From: Hymenobacter cyanobacteriorum
GTDB lineage: Bacteria > Bacteroidota > Bacteroidia > Cytophagales > Hymenobacteraceae
Assembly: GCF_022631375.1 (NCBI RefSeq)
Contig: NZ_JALBGC010000002.1
Coordinates: forward strand, 248,001 to 312,000
Direction of reading: 5' to 3'
DNA: 64,000 bases
A model generated the notes under the pieces. That model ran no database searches and was not told the origin of the DNA. It saw only the letters and a list, made by a program, of their open reading frames with translations. A program made the translations under genes and the position numbers. Shown in pieces: positions 38,507 to 47,493 of this stretch (its first letter is position 1; each line of letters begins with the position of its first letter).

Positions 38507-40132
38507 ATGCAAGGACTGATGATGGCCGAGCCCCTGCGCGTGGCCTCGATAATCGAGCACGCCGCCAAGTGGCATTCCGATACCGAAATCGTGTCGCGCC
38601 GGCCCGAGGGCGGCATCCACCGCTACACCTACGCCGAGGCCAACCACCGCAGCCAGCAGCTGGCCCGGGCGCTGCTGGCGCTGGGCATCGAAAACGGCGA
38701 CCGGGTGGGCACGCTGGCCTGGAACACCCACCGCCACTTCGAGCTGTACTACGGCGTGGCCGGCATCGGCGCGGTGTGCCACACCATCAACCCGCGCTTG
38801 TTTCCCGAGCAGCTCGTCTACATCATCAACCACTCCGAAGACCGGCTGCTGTTCTTCGATATTACCTTCCTGCCGCTGGTGGAGCGGCTGGCCCCCATCT
38901 GCCCCACGGTAGAGAAGTGGGTGCTGCTGGCCGGTCCCGAGCACCTGCCCAAAGAATCGGTAATGCCCGGCCTGTGCAGCTACGAGGACCTGCTGGCCGC
39001 CCAGCCCGGCGGCTACCAGTGGCCCAGCTTCGACGAGAACACGGCCTGCTCGCTGTGCTACACTTCGGGCACCACCGACCAGCCCAAGGGCGTGCTCTAC
39101 TCGCACCGCTCCACCGTGCTGCACGCGCTGGGCATCTCGCTGCCCGACGCGCTGGGCTGCTCGTCGGCCGACGTGATTATGCCCGTCGTGCCCATGTTCC
39201 ACGTCAACGCCTGGGGGCTGCCCTACGCCGCGCCGCTGAATGGGGCCAAGCTGGTGCTGCCCGGCGCGGGCATGGACAGCGCCAGTTTGTTTGAACTGAT
39301 GGAAACCGAGGGCGTCACGTTCTCGGCCGGCGTGCCCACCATCTGGCTGGCGCTGCTGCAGTTCATGCGCGAAGGGCAGCGCCGGTTCAGTACGCTGCGG
39401 CGCACGGTGGTGGGCGGCTCGTCGTGCCCGCCGGCTTTGATGAAGGCTTTTGTAGAGGAGCTGAGCGTGACCATCACCCACGCCTGGGGCATGACGGAAA
39501 CCAGCCCGCTGGGCACGGCCAGCCGCCTCAAAGCCAACCAGCAAGGGCTGTCCGCCGACGAAAAAGCCGCCGTGCTGGCCAAGCAGGGCCGCGCCGTGTT
39601 CGGCGTCGATATGAAGATTGTGGGCGACGACGGCCAGGCGCTGCCGCACGATGGCGTGGCCTTCGGCGACCTGCTGGTGCGCGGGCCCTGGGTGGTGCGC
39701 GACTATTTCCGCACGCCCACGCCCGGCGAGCTCACCGCCGACGGCTGGTTCCGCACCGGCGACGTGGCCACCGTCGACCCCACCGGCTTCATGCAAATCA
39801 CCGACCGCTCGAAGGACGTCATCAAGTCGGGCGGCGAATGGATTTCCAGCATCGACCTTGAAAACCTGGCCGTGGCCCACCCCGCCGTGGCCGAGGCCGC
39901 CGTCATCGGTGTGCCCAGCGCCCGCTGGAGCGAGCGGCCGCTACTTGTCATCGTGCGCCGCCCGGGCATGGACGTTTCGGCCGAGGAAATGCTCGGCTTT
40001 TTCCGGGGCAAGGTGGCCAAGTTCTGCGAGCCCGATGCCGTGGAATTTGTGGAGCAGCTGCCCCACACGGCCACCGGCAAAATCCTCAAAACCCAGCTGC
40101 GCAAGGACTTTGCGGGGTATTCGGTGGCGTAA
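38507..40132 (+). CDS. Long/medium-chain acyl-CoA ligase (AMP-forming)
   Basis: A 541-residue enzyme of the ANL superfamily. P-loop [18 protein letters not shown] (the usual Gly after TSGTT is Asp here), aromatic/A5 motif [14 protein letters not shown]7 motif [17 protein letters not shown]8 motif [14 protein letters not shown] and catalytic A10 Lys in [12 protein letters not shown] are present. Order and length match AlkK-type fatty acyl-CoA synthetases, which adenylate a fatty acid and transfer it to CoA. The chain length is not predictable. ATG 38507 starts 23 bases after the right repeat of the GxxExxY cassette, so the cassette separates this gene from its old promoter region. Confidence 0.9.
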   Translation: MQGLMMAEPLRVASIIEHAAKWHSDTEIVSRRPEGGIHRYTYAEANHRSQQLARALLALGIENGDRVGTLAWNTHRHFELYYGVAGIGAVCHTINPRLFPEQLVYIINHSEDRLLFFDITFLPLVERLAPICPTVEKWVLLAGPEHLPKESVMPGLCSYEDLLAAQPGGYQWPSFDENTACSLCYTSGTTDQPKGVLYSHRSTVLHALGISLPDALGCSSADVIMPVVPMFHVNAWGLPYAAPLNGAKLVLPGAGMDSASLFELMETEGVTFSAGVPTIWLALLQFMREGQRRFSTLRRTVVGGSSCPPALMKAFVEELSVTITHAWGMTETSPLGTASRLKANQQGLSADEKAAVLAKQGRAVFGVDMKIVGDDGQALPHDGVAFGDLLVRGPWVVRDYFRTPTPGELTADGWFRTGDVATVDPTGFMQITDRSKDVIKSGGEWISSIDLENLAVAHPAVAEAAVIGVPSARWSERPLLVIVRRPGMDVSAEEMLGFFRGKVAKFCEPDAVEFVEQLPHTATGKILKTQLRKDFAGYSVA

Positions 40133-40150
40133 ATCGCAAGCAAAAAAGAA

Positions 40151-40260
40151 CGTCATGCCCATCTGGCGTCCGCGCAGCCGAAGCTTCTCTACCGCGAAAG
40201 TAACTAAATACTTGTGCGCTAGAGAGGCTTCGGCTGCGCGGACGCCAGATGGGCATGACG
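40151..40260. repeat. Intergenic palindromic element, copy 5 (CCATCTGGCGTCC variant)
   Basis: A 110-base palindrome: CGTCATGCCCATCTGGCGTC on the left pairs with the exact complement on the right, then CCGCGCAGCCGAAGC with GCTTCGGCTGCGCGG. The most diverged long copy; the truncated copy at 43550-43587 shares its CATCTxGCGTCCGCGCAG. Confidence 0.9.
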
Positions 40261-40287
40261 GTTTTTCATTCAGGCAAAAGCCCGGGA

Positions 40288-40788
40288 TTATTTCCCTTGC
40301 TGCGCTTGCATCTTGGCCTTAATGGCTTCCTGAAGCTCGGGCAGATGCTCCTGCACGCGCTTCTGACCAATCTCCATGCCCGACTGCATGAGCTGGGGCA
40401 GCACCGACGACATTTTGCGGCCCGTGGGCGTCTGGTAAAACTTCGTGATGTCGCGCAGCTCCGGCTCCGTGAAATTGCGGCTGTAGATGTCGACCATATC
40501 GCCTTTCAGGCTGTTCCAGCTCATGTATTTGCTGAAAAAGGCGCGCATTTCGGGCTCGATAGCGGCTGCTTCCGGCCGCTGCTTGAGCTGCGCATCCAGC
40601 ATCTGGTCAATGAGCTTATCGAAGGCACCGGGCGGGTAAATGAGCGCCAGCAGCGCTTCGGCTGCCTGCCGGTGGCTGGCCGAAATGGGCGTGGGGGCCG
40701 AAGTGGCCGTGGTCGGTTTTGCCGTTTGCGCCTGGGCCGGCGCGTAGGCAAAGGCTGCGAACAGCAGGAAAGGGAGGAGTTTTTTCAC
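40288..40788 (-). CDS. DUF2059 exported protein
   Basis: A 166-residue protein starting at GTG (40788): VKKLLPFLLFAAFAYAPAQAQ, a signal peptide. The mature part is helical. FTEPELRDITKFYQTPTGRKM is the family's signature (an EL-x-x-I-x-x-FY-x-TP-x-G-x-K core). Members sit in the periplasm or outer membrane; their function is not known. It lies 38 bases after the stop of proC. Confidence 0.88.
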   Translation of the reverse strand: MKKLLPFLLFAAFAYAPAQAQTAKPTTATSAPTPISASHRQAAEALLALIYPPGAFDKLIDQMLDAQLKQRPEAAAIEPEMRAFFSKYMSWNSLKGDMVDIYSRNFTEPELRDITKFYQTPTGRKMSSVLPQLMQSGMEIGQKRVQEHLPELQEAIKAKMQAQQGK

Positions 40789-40826
40789 GGACCAAATAAC
40801 CGACGGAAAAAGAATATTTGGCTGCG

Positions 40827-41627
40827 CTATCGTCCCAACTCCTCGGCCCGGTCGCGCGCGGCGCCGGCGCCGGCCATCAGCCCCGCGCGCACCGCGCCCG
40901 CCCCGAACGCACCCAGCGCCGCCTCGGTGGTGCCGCCCTTCGAGGCCACTTTGGCAATCCAATCCTGGCAGCTCAGGCCCGATTGCGAGTACAGCTCCAC
41001 CGCCCCGCGAAACGTCTGGCTCACCAGCAGCTCAGCCTCGGCGCCGCTGAAACCCATTTGGGCGGCGGCGGCCATCAGGGCTTCCATGCAGTAGTACACG
41101 TAGGCCGGGCCGCTGCCCGAAATGGCCGTGCTGGCATCAATGGCGCTTTCGGCTTCCACATACACCGTTTTGCCGGTGGTCGAAAGTAGGTTTTGCACCT
41201 GCACCAGCTCGGCTCGGCTCACCTCGTCGGTGCTCGTGAAGGCCGTCATGCCCATGCCAATCTGGGCGGGCAGGTTGGGCATGGCCCGAATGATTTTGGG
41301 CGTGCCAAGCGCCGTGCGCAAGGTGTCAATCCGCACACCGGCCATAATGCTGAGCACCAGCTGCTGCGGTTGCACTAACCCTTTTAGAGTGGCGAACAAG
41401 GCCGGCGAATCCTGTGGCTTCACGGCCAGAATGAGGATGTCGGCGCCCGGCACGCACTCGGCCGGCGAACCCCACACCGTACCAATTTCGTGGGCGGCCA
41501 GCGCCGCTACTCGCTCGGGAGAGCGGGCCAGCAGCCGCAAATCGAGCCGCGAAGTGATGTGGGCGCGCACAAAGCTGCGGGCGTAGGTCAGGCCCATATT
41601 GCCGCCGCCGATAATCAGGATTTTCAT
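40827..41627 (-). CDS. proC: Pyrroline-5-carboxylate reductase
   Basis: A 266-residue cytoplasmic enzyme that makes L-proline from 1-pyrroline-5-carboxylate with NAD(P)H. The Rossmann GGGNMGLTYARSFV opens the protein; ILAVKPQD, MAGVRIDTLRTAL, RAMPNLPAQIGMG and the active-site loop SGSGPAYVYYCMEAL (near residue 175) are all family landmarks. SKGGTTEAALGAF near the end is the P5CR substrate-binding signature. ATG 41627 begins exactly at the Rossmann fold; the upstream ATG is not needed. The palindromic element 41671-41780 lies directly upstream. Confidence 0.95.
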   Translation of the reverse strand: MKILIIGGGNMGLTYARSFVRAHITSRLDLRLLARSPERVAALAAHEIGTVWGSPAECVPGADILILAVKPQDSPALFATLKGLVQPQQLVLSIMAGVRIDTLRTALGTPKIIRAMPNLPAQIGMGMTAFTSTDEVSRAELVQVQNLLSTTGKTVYVEAESAIDASTAISGSGPAYVYYCMEALMAAAAQMGFSGAEAELLVSQTFRGAVELYSQSGLSCQDWIAKVASKGGTTEAALGAFGAGAVRAGLMAGAGAARDRAEELGR

Positions 41628-41670
41628 GGTTGGGGAGTTGCTGGTTGCAATGGTCGCAAGCCCCAAAGAA

Positions 41671-41780
41671 CGTCATGCAGAGCGCAGCGAAGCATCTTGC
41701 CCGCAGTCACTAATCTTAATCGTTGTTCCGAATTTGATTACTGATGGCGGGCAAGATGCTTCGCTGCGCTCTGCATGACG
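41671..41780. repeat. Intergenic palindromic element, copy 6
   Basis: A 110-base palindrome with ends CGTCATGCAGAGCGCAGCGA and the complement. AAGCATCTTGCCCGC pairs with GCGGGCAAGATGCTT. The centre holds TTAATCGTTG. Arms equal those of copy 2. Confidence 0.9.
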
Positions 41781-41805
41781 GGCTGTTTGCTGTCCCGATA
41801 AACCA

Positions 41806-43179
41806 CTATTTAAACCGCAACGCCGACACGTTGCGCCCTACTTTGCGGCCTTCCGTTAGCCCGATTTCGTTGGAGCTGCGGAAGTGAATGCCGCCGTAAA
41901 GGCGCGAAATGGCCGCTTCATCCGCAAAGGCTGCGAAGCTGGCGAAGGAGCGGGGCTCGTAGCCCGCGCCGCGGGCCTGGTGCGAGTTGTCGACAAACGC
42001 CGTTTGCGCCCCGAACAAGTCCTCCAGCACCTGCGCCGCTGCGCCCGACTGCGACGAATGCCCCGACACGAACTCGGGGAAGGGCGGCGTGGCAATCAGC
42101 GGCTGCCAGGTAGGGTCAATCATGGCGTGAATGGCCGCGTCGGGGCGCTGCCAGTTGAACTGGTACTTGCATTTCCAGCAGCTGATGAAGGCATCGGCCA
42201 CGGCCATGCCTACCCGGGCGTAGGTCTCGGCGGCCTGGGCCAGCGTGGCTTTGCGGTCGCGCAGCACAATGCCGGTGATGCTGATGGAATGGCCGGGCGG
42301 CGTGATGGTCTGGCCGCCATCGGCCCAGTACAGGGCAATGGTGCGCTGGGCGGCCGTGAGGTTGCGGCCGGTAGTGTAGAGTTCCTGCACCTGCCCGTAG
42401 TACACGGAGCTGGCCTGCGTGGAATACACGTAGGGCAACGCGGGCATGGTCATGGCGGCGTCGGCGGGCACAAACATGCGGTTCTGGCCCCAGTAGGGCT
42501 GCAGGGCACGGGCCGAAGCCGCGCTGCTGCTGGGCACCCACAGGCCGGTTCCGGTAGGCGGCACGTAGCCGGCCGGCTGGTTGCTGAGGTAGCCCTCGTG
42601 CCCACCATCGGTGCGCGACCAGTCGAACACGGCCTGGGCCACAGCCCGGCCATACTGCACCGAGCGGTCAAACTCGGCCGCCGTGCGGTATGAGGCATTC
42701 AGGGCCGTTTCGAGCGAGTCGATGCTGGCGCGCTGGGCGGCAGTGGCGTTGCCGAACAGGCTTTTGGCCATCAGGGCCTCGGCGGCGTTGGCGGCCACGG
42801 CCCAGTTGTAAGGCTGGCCGGCCTCGGGCTGGGGCAGGGTGCTGAGGCCGGTGAGCTGCCCGGCCAGGCTCTGGCTGCCCGCGATGCCGGGCTGCACGGC
42901 CCCGTACAATGCCACACCAGCGTAGCCCAGCGCCCGCGCCGCTACCGGCGGCGAGAAGCCCGTGCCGTTTTTAATGAGCCGCAGCTCCATATCGGCCCAT
43001 TTGGTGGCCGCATCGGCCGAGTAGGTACTGGTAGCGGGCGAAGCGGGGGCCGCTACTTCGGCGTCGCGGCTACAGCTGGTGGCCAGCAGCGTGACGGCGA
43101 GCAGTGCCGCGCCAGCCTGCAAGCGCAGGCAGTGAGCGGACAGCATACAAACTGCCCGGGTGGGTAGGAGTGGAAACAT
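41806..43179 (-). CDS. Vanadium-dependent haloperoxidase / PAP2-like lipoprotein
   Basis: A 457-residue exported protein. The leader has a lipobox (LLAVTLLATSC); the first ATG is 43179, with 43146 an alternative. The phosphate/vanadate pocket KX6RP (KYQFNWQRPDA), SGH (FVSGHSSQSG, His374) and SRX5H (ISRLYGGIHFRSS) are present. The last motif lacks the Asp at H+4 seen in canonical haloperoxidases: here Ser. VHPO or PAP2-like enzymes oxidise halides or remove phosphate, respectively; the missing Asp leaves the choice open. A perfect -7 box TATATTTG lies upstream. Confidence 0.82.
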   Translation of the reverse strand: MFPLLPTRAVCMLSAHCLRLQAGAALLAVTLLATSCSRDAEVAAPASPATSTYSADAATKWADMELRLIKNGTGFSPPVAARALGYAGVALYGAVQPGIAGSQSLAGQLTGLSTLPQPEAGQPYNWAVAANAAEALMAKSLFGNATAAQRASIDSLETALNASYRTAAEFDRSVQYGRAVAQAVFDWSRTDGGHEGYLSNQPAGYVPPTGTGLWVPSSSAASARALQPYWGQNRMFVPADAAMTMPALPYVYSTQASSVYYGQVQELYTTGRNLTAAQRTIALYWADGGQTITPPGHSISITGIVLRDRKATLAQAAETYARVGMAVADAFISCWKCKYQFNWQRPDAAIHAMIDPTWQPLIATPPFPEFVSGHSSQSGAAAQVLEDLFGAQTAFVDNSHQARGAGYEPRSFASFAAFADEAAISRLYGGIHFRSSNEIGLTEGRKVGRNVSALRFK

Positions 43180-43214
43180 GGTATTGCAGAAAAAGGTGAA
43201 AAACTAGGGCAAAG

Positions 43215-43222
43215 CAAATATA
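43215..43222 (-). promoter_or_regulatory. -7 box of the haloperoxidase gene
   Basis: TATATTTG on the minus strand, a perfect TAnnTTTG box, 36 bases upstream of the first ATG (43179). The first A of a possible ATTTG sits 14 bases before it, shorter than a normal -33 spacing. Confidence 0.55.
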
Positions 43223-43299
43223 GCAAACGAGCTCCACAAATGCCACCTTATTTTCTACCTCAACTGTACACTTCTTTTTAACCTCTCTACCAGCCTGCC

Positions 43300-43539
43300 T
43301 TACCGGCGCGGCAGACGCTGGCGGGCCGCTTCGTCTTCGGCACTGCGCTGGCGCATGGCCATGAACAGGGCAATGAATACCGACACAAACGGCAGCAGCA
43401 GCCCCAGCCCAAACCACCGCCAGAACGAGCGGCCGTAGTTATAGGCGATGTAGCCCGTGATGGGCGCGAACACCAGCAGGGAAACCCCAAAAATCAACAG
43501 CAAACGAAGTAGGAACACAGGAATTGAATAAGAATACAT
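43300..43539 (-). CDS. Small membrane protein, two helices
   Basis: A 79-residue protein with two hydrophobic segments (PVFLLRLLLIFGVSLLVFAP and WFGLGLLLPFVSVFIALFMAM), a likely cytoplasmic-membrane protein with a basic tail (RQRLPRR). Its family was not recognised; similar small proteins sit beside DUF58 genes in many bacteria, but the link is unproved. It starts 61 bases after the stop of the DUF58 gene. Confidence 0.55.
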   Translation of the reverse strand: MYSYSIPVFLLRLLLIFGVSLLVFAPITGYIAYNYGRSFWRWFGLGLLLPFVSVFIALFMAMRQRSAEDEAARQRLPRR

Positions 43540-43549
43540 AAATCACACA

Positions 43550-43587
43550 CGTCAGGCTCATCTAGCGTCCGCGCAGGCGAACCTGAC
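43550..43587. repeat. Truncated palindromic element, copy 10
   Basis: Outer 7-base arms CGTCAGG and CCTGACG, with CATCTAGCGTCCGCGCAG inside, which matches the left inner arm of copy 5. It has lost the rest of the element. Confidence 0.55.
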
Positions 43588-43600
43588 GGTCTGCAATCAA

Positions 43601-44518
43601 CTACCGCACCTTGCCGCGCTTTACCAGGTAGGCATACAGCACTTTTTCGAAGGGCTCGCGCACATCCACCGGCACGAAATCGATGCGCAGCTGGCCGCAG
43701 CGCTGGGCCAGCTCCTGCTCGTAGGCCGTCATGGCCGCCCGGTACTGTTCTTTGATTTGAGAGGGTTGGAGCTTGATTTCGAGGCCGGTTTCCACGTCTT
43801 CAAAAATGTAGGGCCGCTCCGAAAACTCAAAATCAGCTTCGGTGGCGCGGTCGAGCACGTGGAAAAGCAACACCTCGTGGTGCTGGTGCTTGAGGTGCTG
43901 CAGGGCCGATAGCGCCGCGTCCTGCTCGGCTACGCCGCGCCCCAGCATGTCGCTGAACACGATGACGAGCGAGCGTTTCGGAATCTGCTGGGCAATGGCG
44001 TGGATGGTGCCCGCCACGTCGGTGCCGCGGCCCGATTTGGGCGCGGGCGGGCGCTCCAGCAGCTGCTGCAGGGCCAGCAGCAGCGTGTGCCGGTGCGTGC
44101 TGGTAGAGCGCACCGGCGTCTGCAGCTCAATGGTATCGGCGAAGGTGACGAGGCCCACCGCATCGCGCTGCCGCGTGAGCAGCGTGGTGAGGGCGGCCGC
44201 AGCCAGAATGCTGAATTTCAGCTTGTCGTGGCCCGGCGCGGGGTAATACATGCTCGGGCTCACGTCGAGCAGCAGGTGGGCGCGCAGGTTGGTTTCTTCC
44301 TCGTACCGCTTCACAAACAGCTTGTCGGTGCGGGCAAATACCTTCCAGTCGATGTGGCGCGTGCTCTCGCCGGGGTTATACAGTCGGTGCTCCGAAAACT
44401 CGACCGAAAAGCCGTGATAGGGCGACTGGTGCAGGCCGGTGATGAACCCATCGACCAGCTGGCGGGCCAGAAACTCAAGGTTTTCGAAGGAGCGGATGGC
44501 GGCGAGGTCGATGGGCAT
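43601..44518 (-). CDS. DUF58 domain protein
   Basis: A 305-residue protein. GESTRHIDWKVFARTDKLFVKRYEEETN is the DUF58 signature region (written here as the core HIDWKVFARTDKL); HLLLDVSPSMYY then begins a VWA-like fold with an incomplete metal site (DxSxS present as DVSPS). LVIVFSDMLGRG and DFVPVDVREPFEKVLYAYL follow. DUF58 proteins usually travel with MoxR AAA ATPases and VWA membrane proteins in assembly or stress systems; no MoxR gene lies in this window. The alternative start upstream is not needed. Confidence 0.9.
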   Translation of the reverse strand: MPIDLAAIRSFENLEFLARQLVDGFITGLHQSPYHGFSVEFSEHRLYNPGESTRHIDWKVFARTDKLFVKRYEEETNLRAHLLLDVSPSMYYPAPGHDKLKFSILAAAALTTLLTRQRDAVGLVTFADTIELQTPVRSTSTHRHTLLLALQQLLERPPAPKSGRGTDVAGTIHAIAQQIPKRSLVIVFSDMLGRGVAEQDAALSALQHLKHQHHEVLLFHVLDRATEADFEFSERPYIFEDVETGLEIKLQPSQIKEQYRAAMTAYEQELAQRCGQLRIDFVPVDVREPFEKVLYAYLVKRGKVR

Positions 44519-44568
44519 GGGTGGGTGGGGAAGGGGGAGTTTATTGCTGTAAAGAACGTGAGAAAAGC

Positions 44569-44670
44569 ACGTCATGCTGAGCGTAGCCGAAGCATCTCTC
44601 CCGCGTAACTAATCCTTTCAATTGTATTTACTCTGGCGGTAGAGATGCTTCGACAAGCTCAGCATGACGT
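44569..44670. repeat. Intergenic palindromic element, copy 7
   Basis: Left ACGTCATGCTGAGCGTAGCCG with right GACAAGCTCAGCATGACGT. Inner arms GAAGCATCTCTCCC and GGTAGAGATGCTTC pair. The centre contains TCCTTTCAATTG. It lies between the divergent DUF58 and PUR-like genes. Confidence 0.88.
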
Positions 44671-44800
44671 TCTGATTTTATCATTCCTCCCACCAACACC
44701 CCAGCCCGGCCCACCGTTTATCTTTACCGCATCTTTCGTAAGTTAGTCCTTTCAACCAACCGCCAAACCTATTTCCCACCCATACCCCCAACCCATTCCC

Positions 44801-45169
44801 GTGGACGACCGTCACGACCAGGAAGAGATTTATTCCCAACGCATTAAAGCCGGCAAGCGCACGTACTTCTTCGACGTGAAAGCCACCCGCGGCCAGGATT
44901 ACTACCTGACCATCACCGAAAGCAAGCGCCGCCAGAACGGCGACGACTCCGTTTCGTACGAAAAGCACAAAATCTTCCTTTACAAGGAAGATTTCCTCAA
45001 GTTCGTGGATGCCCTACAGGACGCCGTGGACTACGTGCGCGAGGAGTTGCTGAGCCCCGAGGAAGTGGCCGAACTCGACCGCCCGCGCGACTACGACGAC
45101 CGCGACCAGCCCCGCCGCGAGGCCGAGCGCCCCGCCTTCGACCCCAACCGGGCCGACGACAACTACTAA
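44801..45169 (+). CDS. PUR-alpha-like protein (DUF3276)
   Basis: A 122-residue protein starting with GTG (44801), since homologues start MDDRx. Residues about 10-85 (EEIYSQRIKAGKRTYFFDVK, YYLTITESKRR, KIFLYKEDFLKFVDAL) form one PUR repeat, as in the Borrelia/Bacteroidota PUR family. Their folds bind purine-rich single-stranded nucleic acid. The C-terminal tail is charged (DDRDQPRREAERP). A near -7 box TATCTTTA lies at 44719-44726, leaving about 70 bases of leader. A terminator (45219-45256) follows. Confidence 0.88.
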   Translation: MDDRHDQEEIYSQRIKAGKRTYFFDVKATRGQDYYLTITESKRRQNGDDSVSYEKHKIFLYKEDFLKFVDALQDAVDYVREELLSPEEVAELDRPRDYDDRDQPRREAERPAFDPNRADDNY

Positions 45170-45174
45170 TTTTG

Positions 45175-45206
45175 AGCTATTAGCTGACAGCTGCTAGCTA
45201 ATAGCT
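45175..45206. repeat. AGCTATTAGCT palindrome after the PUR-like gene
   Basis: AGCTATTAGCT (45175-45185) and AGCTAATAGCT (45196-45206) are perfect reverse complements around a short spacer. It starts three bases after the PUR-like stop codon. Confidence 0.6.
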
Positions 45207-45218
45207 TGTTAAAAAACG

Positions 45219-45256
45219 AACGGCGCAAACGGATACTCTTCCGTTCGCGCCGTTTT
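45219..45256 (+). terminator. Hairpin terminator of the PUR-like gene
   Basis: AACGGCGCAAACGGA and TCCGTTCGCGCCGTT pair with one mismatch, and the right arm ends in TTTT. Confidence 0.75.
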
Positions 45257-45272
45257 GCGTGGCGGCAGGCCG

Positions 45273-45280
45273 TACCTTTG
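45273..45280 (+). promoter_or_regulatory. -7 box of ychF
   Basis: TACCTTTG is a perfect TAnnTTTG box, 55 bases upstream of the ychF ATG. TTTG at 45254-45257 is a possible but closely spaced -33 element. Confidence 0.6.
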
Positions 45281-45335
45281 CGGCCGAATTGCCCCCAATT
45301 CATAATTGATAATTCAACATTTATAATTCAAAGCA

Positions 45336-46436
45336 ATGGGCCTCCGCTGCGGTATCGTCGGCTTGCCGAATGTCGGTAAATCCACTCTGTTCAACGCGTT
45401 ATCGAACGCCAAGGCCGAATCGGCCAACTACCCGTTCTGCACCATTGAGCCCAACGTGGGCGTCATCACCGTGCCCGACGAGCGCCTGCAGATTCTGGAG
45501 GCGCTGGTGAACCCCAAGCGCGTGCTGCCCACTATCATCGAGTTTGTCGACATCGCCGGCCTCGTGAAAGGCGCCAGCAAGGGCGAAGGCCTGGGCAATA
45601 AATTCTTGGCCAACATCCGCGAGGTCGACGCCATCATCCACGTGGTGCGCTGCTTCGACGACCCCAACATTGTGCACGTAGCCGGTGGGGTTGACCCGGT
45701 TTTTGACAAGGACGTGATTGACACTGAGCTGCAGCTCAAGGATTTGGAAAGCGTCGAAAAGAAGCTGCAGAAGTCGGAGCGCAGCGCTAAGGCCGGCGAC
45801 GCCGTGGCCAAGAAGGAAGTGGTGTCGCTGCAGAAATTCAAAGCCGCGCTCGAAGGCGGCGAGAATGCCCGCGCCGTGGCCGCTTCCGAAGACGACCTGG
45901 CCGCCGTGGCCGATTTGCAGCTGCTCACCATTAAGCCCGTGATTTACGTGGCCAACGTGGACGAGGCCAGCATTGCCAGCAACGGCAACCACCACGTTAC
46001 GGCCCTGCGCGAGCACGTGAAAGCCGAAGGTGCCCAGGTGGTGCTGGTATCGGCCGCCATCGAAGCCCAGATTGCCGACATGGAAGACCCCGAGGAAAAG
46101 GAAATGTTCCTGGGCGAGTACGGCCTCACCGAGTCGGGCCTGAACAAGCTCATCCGCGCCAGCTACGAGCTGCTGAACCTGATTACCTACTTCACCGCCG
46201 GCGTGCAGGAAGTGCGCGCCTGGACCATTCACCGCGGCGACAAAGCGCCCGCGGCAGCCGGCGTCATCCACTCCGATTTCGAAAAAGGCTTCATCCGCGC
46301 CGAGGTTATCAAGCTCCCCGATTATCAGGAGTACAAGACCGAAGTGAAAATCAAGGAAGCCGGTAAAATGGCCGTTGAAGGCAAGGACTACGTGGTGCAG
46401 GACGGCGATATCATGCACTTCCGCTTCAACGTGTAA
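45336..46436 (+). CDS. ychF: Redox-regulated ATPase YchF (OLA1 family)
   Basis: A 366-residue cytoplasmic NTPase of the Obg class that prefers ATP. GLPNVGKSTLFNAL (G1, about residues 8-21), FCTIEPNVGVI (G2), VDIAGLVKGASKGEGLG (G3) and IYVANVDE (the altered G4) are all present; a C-terminal TGS-like domain holds VRAWTIHRGDKAPAAAGVIH and ends DIMHFRFNV. The family is conserved across bacteria and linked to translation and oxidative stress. Upstream DNA 45290-45335 has repeated ATAATT units. Confidence 0.96.
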   Translation: MGLRCGIVGLPNVGKSTLFNALSNAKAESANYPFCTIEPNVGVITVPDERLQILEALVNPKRVLPTIIEFVDIAGLVKGASKGEGLGNKFLANIREVDAIIHVVRCFDDPNIVHVAGGVDPVFDKDVIDTELQLKDLESVEKKLQKSERSAKAGDAVAKKEVVSLQKFKAALEGGENARAVAASEDDLAAVADLQLLTIKPVIYVANVDEASIASNGNHHVTALREHVKAEGAQVVLVSAAIEAQIADMEDPEEKEMFLGEYGLTESGLNKLIRASYELLNLITYFTAGVQEVRAWTIHRGDKAPAAAGVIHSDFEKGFIRAEVIKLPDYQEYKTEVKIKEAGKMAVEGKDYVVQDGDIMHFRFNV

Positions 46437-46491
46437 TTCTGTCGCTTGGCGCTCCTCTTGAAGTGACGAAGCAACATCCGTAACTCAAACG

Positions 46492-46524
46492 AAAAGGCCC
46501 GTAGCATTTCGCTGCGGGCCTTTT
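46492..46524 (+). terminator. Hairpin terminator after ychF
   Basis: AAAAGGCCCG and CGGGCCTTTT pair around a loop containing TAGCATTTCGCTG. It serves ychF and, being nearly symmetric, possibly the converging SDR gene. Confidence 0.8.
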
Positions 46525-46552
46525 GTTTACGGGTTATTCAGGACGGAATACC

Positions 46553-47392
46553 TTACTCATAGAACTTTCGCATCCGCTTAATCGTCGTCAGCACCACCCA
46601 GTCGCCCAGACGCGGTAGGGTGTTGTGCACCAGTACGATAATGCGGCCCAGAAATGAGATGACCGTGCGCCGCTTTCGCTTCTGAATATGGCGCACGATG
46701 ATGGCGGCTACCTCGGCCTGCGACTTTTGCCAGCGGGGCGGGCGGTGCGCAATGGGCACGGGCTGGCCGGCGGCATCGAGCACGCGCTTTTCGGGGTCGT
46801 TCTGGGTGAAGCCGATGTGGACAACGCCGAAGTGCAGGCCGGTATCGGCCAGCTCCAGACGCAGCGTGTGGGCCAGGTTGGAGATGGCCGCTTTGCCCGC
46901 GCAGTAGGCCGAACCGCTGGGCATGCCATTAAGGGCCGAGATGCTGGAAATGAACGTGACGCTGCCCCGGCTGGCCCGCAGGTGCGGCAGCGCCGCCATC
47001 AGCGGGTACACCGAGCCGTACACGTTGCTGTCGAGCACGCGGGCGAATACTTCGGGCTGCATGTCGGCAAAGTAGGCGCGCTGCGAGATGCTGGCGTTGG
47101 TAACGAGTACATCGAGCCGGCCAAAGTGGGTGATGGCCGTAGCCGCGAGGCGCTCGCAGTCGGCGTAATCCGTCACGTCGGCCACGCAGGCGGCTACGGC
47201 GTGGCCAGCGGCGGCCAGCACCTGACGGGTGTGCTCCAGGCGTTCGGGCTGGCGGCCATTGAGGACCACAGCAGCCCCGGCCTCGCAGAGCAGGCGGGCC
47301 GTTTCGCGCCCGATGCCTGATTCGGAACCCGTGACGATGGCTACCAGGCCGGCAAATATTCCCGGCCGGGCCGGAGCAGTGGGAGAGGGCAA
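46553..47392 (-). CDS. Short-chain dehydrogenase/reductase with basic hydrophobic tail
   Basis: A 279-residue protein. The start appears to be TTG 47392: no ATG precedes the Rossmann motif. TGSESGIGRETARLL is the NAD(P)-binding TGxxxGxG; NASISQ is the NAG-type segment; SSISALNGMPSGSAYCAGKAAISNLA has the Ser/Tyr-x3-Lys catalytic set. The C-terminal 40 residues (RRTVISFLGRIIVLVHNTLP) look membrane-attached. It follows two genes on the same strand (epimerase-like SDR and GT2); the gap is about 100 bases. Confidence 0.88.
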   Translation of the reverse strand: MPSPTAPARPGIFAGLVAIVTGSESGIGRETARLLCEAGAAVVLNGRQPERLEHTRQVLAAAGHAVAACVADVTDYADCERLAATAITHFGRLDVLVTNASISQRAYFADMQPEVFARVLDSNVYGSVYPLMAALPHLRASRGSVTFISSISALNGMPSGSAYCAGKAAISNLAHTLRLELADTGLHFGVVHIGFTQNDPEKRVLDAAGQPVPIAHRPPRWQKSQAEVAAIIVRHIQKRKRRTVISFLGRIIVLVHNTLPRLGDWVVLTTIKRMRKFYE

Positions 47393-47493
47393 GAGTTTCG
47401 AAGAAAAAGAGAAGTAACGGCGCGGGCCACGAGGGTGGATTGCCGGACCAGCAGAAAAAACGCGCCGGCTGCCGCGCCGGTGTCATGGCCGCA

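Noticed and set aside
38507..40132. Asp for Gly in the acyl-CoA ligase P-loop as an inactivating change
   Set aside because: The position after TSGTT varies in working family members and all other core motifs, including the catalytic Lys, are intact.
45290..45335. ATAATT repeats before ychF as an origin or binding array
   Set aside because: Only three imperfect units in about 35 bases; more likely a remnant of a common AT-rich repeat in this genome.
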